DNA of 14,071 nucleotides from Oscillospiraceae bacterium (GCA_031288675.1 JAITQY010000106.1:1-14071); one strand, 5' to 3'. Positions 7,727 through 13,592 are shown, counted from the stretch's first letter. Notes: a model not told the origin generated them from the letters alone. A program made the numbers and translations.

Positions 7727-7783
7727 AATTAGGAATTGCGGATACAATTATATCATCGCAATTCAGAATTACTTGCTCCTTTC
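7727..7783 (-). promoter_or_regulatory. Ribosome binding site separated from the Mo subunit start by a hairpin
   Basis: On the minus strand a good Shine-Dalgarno, GAAAGGAGC (7775-7783), lies nearly 60 nt before the ATG at 7716. Between them is a 44-nt imperfect inverted repeat (7727-7770): GAATTGCG-GATA pairs with TATC-AT-CGCAATTC, and outer AATT arms pair across a small internal loop. If the RNA folds, the site is brought to within about 6 nt of the GTG at 7725, or about 14 nt of the ATG. The arm also contains a TATAAT sequence on the minus strand, but I see no matching -35. Confidence 0.55.
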
Positions 7784-7806
7784 ATAAATCTGTCTGCAAC
7801 AACGAC

Positions 7807-8271
7807 TTAGTCGTTCATTACGAGCGCAGCGTCCAGAATAGCCTGCGCGTGGCGCGGATATGTTCCGCAGATACAAATATTACCTGCAAGAGCCTCTTTG
7901 CACTCATCCTCTGTAGGGTGCGGATTGCTGTCGAGCAGTGCTTTAGCAGAAACCACAAAGCCCGGCGTGCAATAACCGCATTGCATAGCGTCCCACTTAC
8001 AGTACGCGTCCAAAAGCGGTTTCCACTTGGGCTGAGCGGCAATACCCTCTACCGTTTCGACCGTAGACCCGTCACATTCGACGGCTAAAATCTGACAGCT
8101 GAGAACCGCGCGCCCGTCTTTGATAACCGTACAGCTTCCGCAAACACCTTTATTGCACATATGCTTCGCGCCCGTGAGTCCAAGTTTGAACTGAAGCGCC
8201 TCTTGCAAGGTGTAATTAGTCTTTACGTCAAGATCAGTCGGTTTACCATTGAGATTAAGGGTAATAGTCAA
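7807..8271 (-). CDS. [2Fe-2S] subunit of molybdenum hydroxylase
   Basis: A 154-residue iron-sulfur subunit of the xanthine dehydrogenase/isoquinoline oxidoreductase class. It passes electrons between the Mo centre and the FAD subunit. The N-terminal plant-ferredoxin-like domain holds Cys 39, 44, 47 and 59 (CNKGVCGSC, then LSCQ). The C-terminal helical domain holds Cys 98, 101, 133 and 135 (MQCGYCTPG and CICGTYPR). The CxCGTY ending resembles isoquinoline 1-oxidoreductase-type small subunits more than the CRCTGY of xanthine dehydrogenases. The start is TTG at 8269-8271, 10 nt after AAGGAGG (8282-8288). The in-frame TTG at 8280 sits only 1 nt from that site and is unlikely. It is the first gene of the operon, 90 nt before the Mo subunit, with its promoter at 8315-8343. 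All eight cluster ligands are present. Confidence 0.93.
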   Translation of the reverse strand: MTITLNLNGKPTDLDVKTNYTLQEALQFKLGLTGAKHMCNKGVCGSCTVIKDGRAVLSCQILAVECDGSTVETVEGIAAQPKWKPLLDAYCKWDAMQCGYCTPGFVVSAKALLDSNPHPTEDECKEALAGNICICGTYPRHAQAILDAALVMND

Positions 8272-8314
8272 CTTTGCCAATCCTCCTTATACTTCATATA
8301 CTCGGTTTAATGCA

Positions 8315-8343
8315 ATACTACCACACCCCATACCCCTTGTCAA
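8315..8343 (-). promoter_or_regulatory. Promoter of the molybdenum hydroxylase operon
   Basis: On the minus strand, perfect TTGACA (8338-8343) and TAGTAT (8315-8320) are 17 nt apart. The start would be near 8308, leaving a leader of about 37 nt. The -35 box is one arm of the dyad at 8337-8356. Confidence 0.75.
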
Positions 8344-8356
8344 GTTGTTTTGACAA
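8337..8356. promoter_or_regulatory. Candidate operator dyad over the operon -35 box
   Basis: TTGTCAA (8337-8343) and TTGACAA (8350-8356) form a perfect 7-bp inverted repeat with a 6-nt spacer. One arm overlaps the -35 of the molybdenum operon promoter, and the dyad lies 26 bp from the divergent promoter's -35. The position suits a repressor or activator, but no regulator gene is in the window. Chance resemblance of -35-like sequences remains possible. Confidence 0.4.
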
Positions 8357-8381
8357 ACTACTCGCCTTTTACAAAAAGTGC

Positions 8382-8410
8382 TTGCAGTTTGAATTGATTA
8401 GGTGTATAAT
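8382..8410 (+). promoter_or_regulatory. Promoter of the metallophosphoesterase gene
   Basis: TTGCAG (8382-8387) and perfect TATAAT (8405-8410) lie 17 nt apart. The start near 8417 coincides with the TGGAGG ribosome binding site (8417-8422), so the leader is only about 16 nt. Confidence 0.75.
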
Positions 8411-8432
8411 GATATTTGGAGGCTGATATTCT

Positions 8433-9026
8433 ATGAAACTGCTTACAGTGTCGGATATGGAAAGCGCTTACATTTGGGATCACTTCGACCCTGAGGCATT
8501 TCGCGGTATAGACCTCATCATATCCTGCGGCGACCTTAAAGCGTCGTATCTCTCTTTTCTTGTTACAATGATTCCGGCTCCGTTGCTTTACGTTCGCGGT
8601 AATCACGACGAACGTTACAAAAACAAGCCGCCGGAGGGTTGTATGTCAATTGAGGAAAAGTTCGTTACCGTAAAAGGTTTGCGAATCGGCGGGCTTAGCG
8701 GATGTAAGTCTCACGGCTCGAACGGCTTGGTTTTCTCCGAAGAGAAAATGGCGGACAAGGTCAGGAAACTTGAAAAAGAAGTCAGGAAAGCCGGCGGTAT
8801 CGACATACTTGCCACCCACGCTCCGTCGTTTGATCTCGGTGACGGTCCGGACGAGTTCCACAAAGGTTTCGAGTGTTACCGCGATTTTATTGAGCGCTGG
8901 CAGCCAAAGTTTCATCTGTACGGACACAGGCATCTGCGCGGTTCACCCGTCGATAAACGCGCGCTTCTGACGCACGGCGAAACACAGCTTATCAACACCA
9001 CCGGCTATAGGATAGTCGAGTTTTAG
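8433..9026 (+). CDS. Metallophosphoesterase family protein
   Basis: A 197-residue calcineurin-like phosphoesterase, expected to be a soluble two-metal hydrolase acting on a phosphomono- or diester. Family motifs appear in order: Asp8 in SDMES, GD at 33-34 (SCGDLK), GNHDE at 56-60, THAP at 128-131 and GHRH at 164-167. The first motif is DxE (Asp8, Glu10) where the family usually has DxH. In related clostridial proteins I recall similar SDxE openings, so this is probably a subfamily trait. The start ATG at 8433 follows GGAGG by 10 nt. The gene is divergent from the molybdenum operon and 59 nt before the alcohol dehydrogenase on the same strand, so the two may be cotranscribed. The substrate is unknown. 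Confidence 0.9.
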   Translation: MKLLTVSDMESAYIWDHFDPEAFRGIDLIISCGDLKASYLSFLVTMIPAPLLYVRGNHDERYKNKPPEGCMSIEEKFVTVKGLRIGGLSGCKSHGSNGLVFSEEKMADKVRKLEKEVRKAGGIDILATHAPSFDLGDGPDEFHKGFECYRDFIERWQPKFHLYGHRHLRGSPVDKRALLTHGETQLINTTGYRIVEF

Positions 9027-9085
9027 CCGGTAAAAAAGTTAACTCGTTAAAAATTTATATCATATATATTTTGGAGGAAAACATT

Positions 9086-10186
9086 ATGAAAATCAAAGCA
9101 GCAGTCACGCGCGAAAAAGGCAAATTTGCAATCGAAACTGTTGAGCTTGAGGAACCGAAAGCCGGCGAAGTACGTGTCAAGATGGTCGCCAGCGGAATCT
9201 GTCACACGGACACTGCCGTTATTGAGCAGTTCCTTCCTGTTCAGTTCCCGATGGTCGCAGGACATGAAGGCGTCGGCGTAATTGAAAAGGTCGGCGAAGG
9301 CGTCACAGACCTTAAAGCCGGTGACCGCGTAATTATGACATTCCCGAGCTGCGGAGTATGCGAACACTGCAAAGAGGGTCATCCTTACGCCTGTGACGAC
9401 AATTTCAGTCTGTTCTTCGGCGGCAACTACGCCGGCGGCGGCAAGCGCATCAAAACCGACGACAACCTTGAAGTCGGCATTATGTTCGGTCAGGGTTCCT
9501 TCGCGGAATACGCAATTGCGGATCAGAAGAACACCATTAAAGTTGACGTTGACAGCGACGAAGAGCTTGCGAAACTCTGTTCGCTCGGCTGCGGCGTCCA
9601 AACAGGCGCGGGCGCGGTACTGAACCGTATGAATCCGCGTCCCGGTACTTCTATCGTCGTGTTCGGAATGGGCGCGGTCGGGCTTGCCGGAATTATGGCG
9701 GCGAAACTTGCCGGTTGCAGCACGATTATTGCGGTACACGGCTCCAAAGGCAAAGACCTTGCGGAAGAGTTCGGCGCGACGCACACGATTTCCGGACGCG
9801 ATCCTGATGTTGTCGCCCAAATCAAGGCTATCACCGGCGGCAAAGGTGTAAACTTCGGTTTAGAGTGTACAGGCGTTCCGGCAATGGCAAGCACGATGCT
9901 TGATTGCCTTGCAAAAGAAGGCACCGGCGTTCTTGTTTCCGTTACAGGCGAAGCGCAGGTACCGATTACGCTTGAGCCGCAGATTATGAACCCGAGCGTT
10001 ACCCTTGCCGGCGCGGTTGAGGGTTGCAGTAACCCGAAAGTCTTTATTCCGGAGCTTGTCAAGTTCTACAAAGAGGGTAAACTTCCGGTTGACCGCCTGT
10101 GCGAATACTTCAAATTCGATGACATTCACACAGCGTATGAGGCTTCGCACGGCAGCGCAATCAAACCGATTCTTCTGTTCAAGTAA
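9086..10186 (+). CDS. Zinc-dependent alcohol dehydrogenase, aryl-alcohol (XylB/AreB-like) type
   Basis: A 366-residue medium-chain dehydrogenase that should interconvert an alcohol and an aldehyde with a nicotinamide cofactor. The catalytic zinc ligands are Cys39 (GICHTD), His60-Glu61 (AGHEGVG) and Cys169 (GCGVQTG). The structural zinc cysteines are 89, 92, 95 and 103 (CGVCEHCKEGHPYAC). The GHPYAC and early NFS region resemble benzyl/aryl-alcohol dehydrogenases. The cofactor fold is VVFGMGAVGL (191-200). After the second strand the sequence is IIAVHGSKGK, with His-Gly-Ser where NAD-specific enzymes have an Asp, which points to NADP(H). The ATG at 9086 is 8 nt after GGAGG (9073-9077). A TTG at 9071 would overlap the ribosome binding site and is rejected. 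The gene ends at a terminator at 10213. I see no strong promoter in the 59-nt gap. The alcohol is not determined. Confidence 0.92.
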   Translation: MKIKAAVTREKGKFAIETVELEEPKAGEVRVKMVASGICHTDTAVIEQFLPVQFPMVAGHEGVGVIEKVGEGVTDLKAGDRVIMTFPSCGVCEHCKEGHPYACDDNFSLFFGGNYAGGGKRIKTDDNLEVGIMFGQGSFAEYAIADQKNTIKVDVDSDEELAKLCSLGCGVQTGAGAVLNRMNPRPGTSIVVFGMGAVGLAGIMAAKLAGCSTIIAVHGSKGKDLAEEFGATHTISGRDPDVVAQIKAITGGKGVNFGLECTGVPAMASTMLDCLAKEGTGVLVSVTGEAQVPITLEPQIMNPSVTLAGAVEGCSNPKVFIPELVKFYKEGKLPVDRLCEYFKFDDIHTAYEASHGSAIKPILLFK

Positions 10187-10212
10187 AATTACCTGTAGAT
10201 TAAAGTTTGTTT

Positions 10213-10243
10213 GGGACGGATTAAATCCGTCCCTTTTATATTT
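10213..10243 (+). terminator. Rho-independent terminator after the alcohol dehydrogenase gene
   Basis: GGGACGGAT (10213-10221) pairs perfectly with ATCCGTCCC (10225-10233) around a TAA loop, followed by TTTTATATTT. It begins 27 nt after the stop codon. Confidence 0.9.
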
Positions 10244-10264
10244 GCCGTTTAATAAATATGCCTA

Positions 10265-10293
10265 TTGTAATTATTGGAAACATATGATAGAAT
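10265..10293 (+). promoter_or_regulatory. Promoter of the nitroreductase gene
   Basis: TTGTAA (10265-10270) and TAGAAT (10288-10293) are 17 nt apart, directly downstream of the terminator. The ribosome binding site GGAGGT follows at 10309-10314. Confidence 0.6.
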
Positions 10294-10322
10294 ATAGAAA
10301 AACTATTCGGAGGTGTAATATT

Positions 10323-10826
10323 ATGGCATTTTTAGATTTGGCAAAAGAGCGTTTTTCTGTACGGCAGTTTAATCCGGACAAACCTGTCGAAAAAGAAAAG
10401 ATAGACGCGATTTTAGAGTCCGCAGTTATAGCGCCTACGGCGGCTAATATGCAGCCGCATAAAATCAAGGTACTGCAAACCGCAGAGGAGATAGCGATGG
10501 CGGATCAGATTTCTCCGTGCCGTTACGGCGCGCCGCTGGCATTCCTTATATGCTATGACAAAGCGAACACCATTAAGCGCGATCCCCTCGACGCAGGCGT
10601 AATTGACTGCAGTATTGTCACGACGCATATGATGCTGGAGGCTTGGGATCTTGGGCTTGGCTCGGTATGGTGTCTTGCTTTCGACGCGGCAAAAGCTGCT
10701 GAGGTTCTGAAACTGCCGGACAATATCGTTCCTGTCGCTTTCCTGCCGGTCGGCTATGCCGCGGACGGCGCTGTTCCGCACGAGTTCCACACTACTTACA
10801 AACCGCTTAGTGATTTGTTGCTGTAA
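10323..10826 (+). CDS. Nitroreductase family protein (short, FMN-dependent)
   Basis: A 167-residue member of the FMN-dependent nitroreductase superfamily, acting as a cytosolic dimer that reduces nitro, quinone or related acceptors with NAD(P)H. The N-terminal ERFSVRQF (9-16) is the phosphate-binding motif for FMN. APTAANMQPH (37-46) and LGLGSVWC (110-117) are the other two conserved stretches. The length fits the small clostridial subgroup. ATG 10323 is 8 nt after GGAGGT. An open frame extends upstream to 10005, but that part overlaps the dehydrogenase gene, the terminator and this gene's own promoter, so it is not coding. It is a single-gene transcription unit by appearance. The natural substrate is unknown. 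Confidence 0.92.
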   Translation: MAFLDLAKERFSVRQFNPDKPVEKEKIDAILESAVIAPTAANMQPHKIKVLQTAEEIAMADQISPCRYGAPLAFLICYDKANTIKRDPLDAGVIDCSIVTTHMMLEAWDLGLGSVWCLAFDAAKAAEVLKLPDNIVPVAFLPVGYAADGAVPHEFHTTYKPLSDLLL

Positions 10827-10918
10827 TGAAACACTTATACTGATTTCGATACAGCTATGACAGGGAATTTGTTATTCTGAGTTCGACAAAATTATTCAAA
10901 TCTATTCCGGTTAAACTT

Positions 10919-10945
10919 GCAGGGGCGAATGTTATTCGCCCCTGC
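10919..10945. repeat. Perfect palindromic hairpin upstream of repeat copy B
   Basis: A 12-bp perfect stem (10919-10930 with 10934-10945) surrounds a GTT loop, with the sequence type GCAGGGGCGAAT. There is no clear T run on either strand, so it is a poor intrinsic terminator, although it is the only hairpin found after the nitroreductase gene. Similar GGGGCGAAT palindromes are, to my knowledge, dispersed in many anaerobic Bacillota genomes. The preceding 10827-10918 holds nothing I can name, apart from a fragment near 10871-10882 (TTGTTATTCTGA) that resembles a decayed short interspersed repeat. Confidence 0.6.
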
Positions 10946-10947
10946 TG

Positions 10948-11052
10948 TTCATAAATTATTTACGATTACACACAAATTTTCTCTTGACAAATCAGAAACC
11001 TTGTGCTATAATGCTTGCGTAATGATTAGTGACTAATATTTAATGATTAACG
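10948..11052 (+). repeat. Promoter-bearing dispersed repeat, copy B
   Basis: This is the ungapped partner of 2624-2728, about 85% identical by hand count. The conserved parts include TTATTTACGATT, CTCTTGACAAA, CAGAAAC, TATAATGCT and TGACTAATA. Most differences are transitions scattered along the length. The -35, the -10 and the five downstream heptads are all kept. As with copy A, no gene follows on the plus strand, and the unit points at the 3' end of a minus-strand gene (tagA). Confidence 0.75.
10984..11012 (+). promoter_or_regulatory. Perfect-consensus promoter inside repeat copy B, no gene downstream
   Basis: TTGACA (10984-10989), a 17-nt spacer and TATAAT (11007-11012) match consensus at all 12 positions. 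The predicted start, near 11019, coincides with the first heptad. The transcript would traverse the array at 11071-11187 and then run antisense to tagA. No terminator-like hairpin with a T run was seen before 11182. Confidence 0.75.
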
Positions 11053-11070
11053 GTTTGTAATCTAAGCCCG

Positions 11071-11187
11071 TCCCCTGCCTACTGTCGACTAATACCTAAC
11101 GACTATCTCGTGTTTCTCGTCTCCTACCTCCTAATACCTAACGCCTACTTCCTGTATTGACTGTCGACTACTAACTAACGACTATCT
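11071..11187. repeat. Degenerate heptanucleotide repeat array
   Basis: From 11073 the sequence falls into 7-nt units of consensus CCTANYN for about twelve units: CCTAACG twice, CCTAATA, ACTAATA, CCTACTT and variants. After a small insertion near 11158, it continues as ACT-spaced units (GACTGTC, GACTACT, AACTAAC) up to the tagA stop codon, which is itself part of the pattern. Five TARTRRY-type heptads also follow the promoter at 11019-11053. The unit is reminiscent of short tandemly repeated repetitive sequences (STRR) known in cyanobacteria. No spacer/repeat architecture of CRISPR type is present. Confidence 0.6.
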
Positions 11188-11910
11188 GCTGAACATCGCG
11201 GTCAGCAAAAACTTCGGGAGCACAAGCATTCGTTTAATGCGCGTGGGCTGTTTCAGCAGCCTGTACAACCATTCAAGGTTTAGCCGCCGCCACGACTCCG
11301 GTGCGCGCCGTACCGTACCGGCAAACGCGTCAAGCGCTCCGCCAAGCCCGATAAGCAAAGAGCGCTGCTCCGGATACCGCGCAATGTAATCGCGTATCCA
11401 CATTTCCTGCTTCGGCGCGCCGAGACACACTAAAATTATTGCCGGATTTGCGTTAAAAATCCGCTCCTGCAGCTCTTTTGTGTCGTAGTTGTACCCGTCT
11501 TGAGTGCCCGCGATACACAGCGTCGGATATTTATCAGTCAGATTATTCGCCGCCTTATCCGTAACGCCGGGTTTTGCGCCGAACAGGAAAACGCCGCGAT
11601 TACTCTCATTTTCGGACAATTTCGCCAACACCGCAGAGGCAACATCAATGCCGGGTATTTTCTCAGCCACAGGAGTTTTTCTCAGCTTTGCCGCATAGAC
11701 TATGCCTATCCCGTCCGCAATGACAAGGTCAGCTGAGTTGACAACCTTGCTGAATTCCGTATCGCGCCTTGCCATCCACACTATCTCAGGGTTCGGCGTA
11801 ACGCAATATCCTCCGCGTTCCGTTAATTCAGCCGCGCGGCTGACTGCTTGCCCAAACGTCAGGTTATCGAACTCAACGCCGAGAATATTGATCTTCTGCG
11901 GTTTATTCAC
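11182..11910 (-). CDS. tagA: WecG/TagA/CpsF-family glycosyltransferase
   Basis: A 242-residue GT26-family enzyme that normally adds N-acetylmannosamine (TagA) or a related sugar to a polyprenyl-diphosphate-linked GlcNAc at the membrane, in wall or surface polymer synthesis. Motifs visible are VTPNPEIV (37-44), DLVIADGIGIVYA (61-73), KIPGID (84-89), CLGAPKQE, GGALDAFAGTVRRAP and the C-terminal LEWLYRLLKQPTRIKR. Thr38 and Asp66 match the catalytic Thr and Asp described for a Thermoanaerobacter TagA. The basic C-terminal tail is the membrane-association part in the family. The start is taken as GTG 11908-11910, one base after the guaB TAA, implying translational coupling. An in-frame GTG at 11928 inside guaB is an alternative, and a further upstream ATG at 11994 would overlap guaB by 83 nt. 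The family is certain. The exact sugar is not, so the symbol is tentative. Confidence 0.9.
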   Translation of the reverse strand: MNKPQKINILGVEFDNLTFGQAVSRAAELTERGGYCVTPNPEIVWMARRDTEFSKVVNSADLVIADGIGIVYAAKLRKTPVAEKIPGIDVASAVLAKLSENESNRGVFLFGAKPGVTDKAANNLTDKYPTLCIAGTQDGYNYDTKELQERIFNANPAIILVCLGAPKQEMWIRDYIARYPEQRSLLIGLGGALDAFAGTVRRAPESWRRLNLEWLYRLLKQPTRIKRMLVLPKFLLTAMFSR

Positions 11911-11911
11911 G

Positions 11912-13384
11912 TTAGTCGGCTGATTCACTGCTATAGTTCGGCGCCTCGCGCGTAATTGTAATATCGTGAGGATGTGATTCGCGCAGTCCCGCATTGGTGA
12001 TTCTGATAAAGCGCGTATTAGTACGCAAATCGTCTATAGTTGGAACTCCGCAGTATCCCATTCCGGAACGCAATCCGCCCATCAGCTGATAAATGGTGTC
12101 AGACGCCTTGCCCCGGTACGCGACGCGGCCCTCTACCCCCTCCGGAACTAACTTGCGCGAGTTCTCTTGGAAATATCTGTCCTTACTTCCCTTTGCCATC
12201 GCGGACATACTTCCCATTCCCCGATACACCTTAAACTGCCGTCCCTGAAACACTTCGGTATCGCCGGGACTTTCCTCACAACCGGCAAGCAGCGACCCTA
12301 TCATAACCGTATTTGCGCCGGCGGCAAGAGCCTTTACCACATCTCCGGAGTATTTGATTCCGCCGTCCGCGATAATCGGTACGCCGAACTCCGCCGCGGC
12401 TTCCGCCGCGTCCGCTATAGCGGTGATTTGCGGTATGCCGATACCGGCTACTACGCGCGTCGTACAAATCGAGCCCGGTCCTATACCTACCTTTACACAA
12501 TCCGATCCAGCCTTAATCAGCGCCTTAGTTCCCTCATATGTAGCTACGTTACCAGCTATGATCTGCGCTTCCGGGAACCGCTCCTTAATAATCGCGACGC
12601 ATTTCAGAATATTCGCGCTGTGTCCGTGCGCCGAATCAAGAACGAGCGCATCAGCCCCTGCTCCAAGCAGAGCCGAAGCGCGGTCGAGTACGTCGGCGGT
12701 CACGCCTATAGCCGCAGCAACTACCAGACGCCCCTTATCATCCCTGGCGGAATTCGGATACTTCACTGCCTTCTCAATGTCTTTCATCGTGATAAGCCCG
12801 CGGAGAGTATACTGCTCGTCCACTATCGGAAGTTTCTCAATTTTATGCTTGCGAAGCGTCTCCTTAGCTTCCTCCAGCGTAGTCCCCAGAGGCGCGGTAA
12901 CTAACGGAGATTTCGTCATATACTCTTCAATCTTGGCGTTCATATCCTCTACGAATAAAAGATCGCGGTTCGTAATGATTCCGACCAGTTTCCCCTTGTT
13001 GACTATCGGCACGCCGGATATGCGGAACTTACCCATAAGCTCCTCCGCTTCCGCAAGCGTATTACCCGGCGCAAGTGAATAGGGGTTTGTGATAACCCCG
13101 TTCTCCGACCTCTTGACCATATCAACTTGCTCTGCCTGAGCGTCGATAGCCATATTTTTATGAATTACTCCGATTCCGCCTTCACGCGCAATTGCAATCG
13201 CCATTCCGGATTCCGTTACCGTGTCCATCGCCGCGCTTAGTAAGGGTATGTTCAAACGAATTTTCTTTGTCAGATGCGTTTCCAGCGTCACCTGCGCCGG
13301 AAGCACGTTACTCTCCGCAGGTACAAGCAGCACATCATCAAACGTTAATCCTTCTCCAACGATTCTCGAACCGAATTTTGACAT
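11912..13384 (-). CDS. guaB: IMP dehydrogenase
   Basis: A 490-residue enzyme converting IMP to XMP with NAD+, the committed step of GMP synthesis. The (b/a)8 barrel is interrupted by two CBS domains (about 95-150 and 155-212). The catalytic loop is GPGSICTTR (302-310) with Cys307. The IMP site includes DGGIKYSGD (340-348), GCEESPG (368-374) and YRGMGSM (387-393). The mobile flap carries Arg403-Tyr404 (KDRYFQ) and VPEGVEG. The length is normal. The start is the ATG at 13384, 7 nt after GGAGGG. The ATG two codons earlier at 13390 lies almost on top of the ribosome binding site. tagA follows one base after the stop. A weak promoter candidate is at 13441-13469. I saw no purine riboswitch or PurR box in the 200 nt upstream. 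Confidence 0.98.
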   Translation of the reverse strand: MSKFGSRIVGEGLTFDDVLLVPAESNVLPAQVTLETHLTKKIRLNIPLLSAAMDTVTESGMAIAIAREGGIGVIHKNMAIDAQAEQVDMVKRSENGVITNPYSLAPGNTLAEAEELMGKFRISGVPIVNKGKLVGIITNRDLLFVEDMNAKIEEYMTKSPLVTAPLGTTLEEAKETLRKHKIEKLPIVDEQYTLRGLITMKDIEKAVKYPNSARDDKGRLVVAAAIGVTADVLDRASALLGAGADALVLDSAHGHSANILKCVAIIKERFPEAQIIAGNVATYEGTKALIKAGSDCVKVGIGPGSICTTRVVAGIGIPQITAIADAAEAAAEFGVPIIADGGIKYSGDVVKALAAGANTVMIGSLLAGCEESPGDTEVFQGRQFKVYRGMGSMSAMAKGSKDRYFQENSRKLVPEGVEGRVAYRGKASDTIYQLMGGLRSGMGYCGVPTIDDLRTNTRFIRITNAGLRESHPHDITITREAPNYSSESAD

Positions 13385-13440
13385 TTTCATACCCTCCGTT
13401 TATTTTGATTTTTAGTTTTGGCTTAATATCATACGCTTAC

Positions 13441-13469
13441 TTTAGAAACCTCTTGAAATCGTTTTCCAA
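13441..13469 (-). promoter_or_regulatory. Weak candidate promoter of guaB
   Basis: On the minus strand TTGGAA (13464-13469) and TCTAAA (13441-13446) are 17 nt apart, each matching consensus at four of six positions. It is the best pair I found between the rpsI terminator and guaB. The rest of 13391-13592 holds an AT-rich leader and a short stretch (13505-13518) shared with the heptad array. Confidence 0.3.
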
Positions 13470-13545
13470 GATTGCAGGCATCACATAATTCAGTAATATC
13501 CGTTACCTAACGCCTATTTTCGCACTCCCGGTTTCTGTATTGCGT

Positions 13546-13578
13546 AAAACAAAACACGGACGGAGTTTTCTCCGTCCG
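13546..13578 (-). terminator. Rho-independent terminator of rplM-rpsI
   Basis: On the minus strand CGGACGGAG (13570-13578) pairs perfectly with CTCCGTCCG (13557-13565) around AAAA, followed by TGTTTTGTTTT. It lies 15 nt past the rpsI stop codon. Confidence 0.9.
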
Positions 13579-13592
13579 CGCAAAAACACTCG

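Noticed and set aside
7745..7755. Internal minus-strand promoter from the TATAAT in the hairpin before the Mo subunit gene
   Set aside because: No acceptable -35 was found 16-18 nt upstream, and the AT-rich hairpin explains the sequence.
8338..8410. Plus-strand promoter using TTGACA at 8350-8355
   Set aside because: No -10 lies 16-18 nt downstream. The TTGCAG/TATAAT pair at 8382-8410 is the better promoter for the plus strand.
9047..9820. Minus-strand open frame of 257 codons opposite the alcohol dehydrogenase
   Set aside because: All motifs of the dehydrogenase are on the plus strand. The antisense frame has no recognisable domain and no ribosome binding site.
10005..10322. N-terminal extension of the nitroreductase frame
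   Set aside because: It overlaps the dehydrogenase, a terminator and the nitroreductase promoter. The protein family begins at the ATG at 10323 with a good ribosome binding site.
10919..10945. Intrinsic terminator of the nitroreductase gene
   Set aside because: The stem is perfect, but neither strand shows a following T run, so I list it as a palindromic repeat instead.
11071..11187. CRISPR array
   Set aside because: The units are 7 nt, degenerate and contiguous. There are no conserved 25-40 nt repeats separated by unique spacers, and no cas genes.
12354..13082. Plus-strand open frame of 242 codons opposite guaB
   Set aside because: It is a shadow of the highly conserved IMP dehydrogenase gene with no independent evidence of coding.
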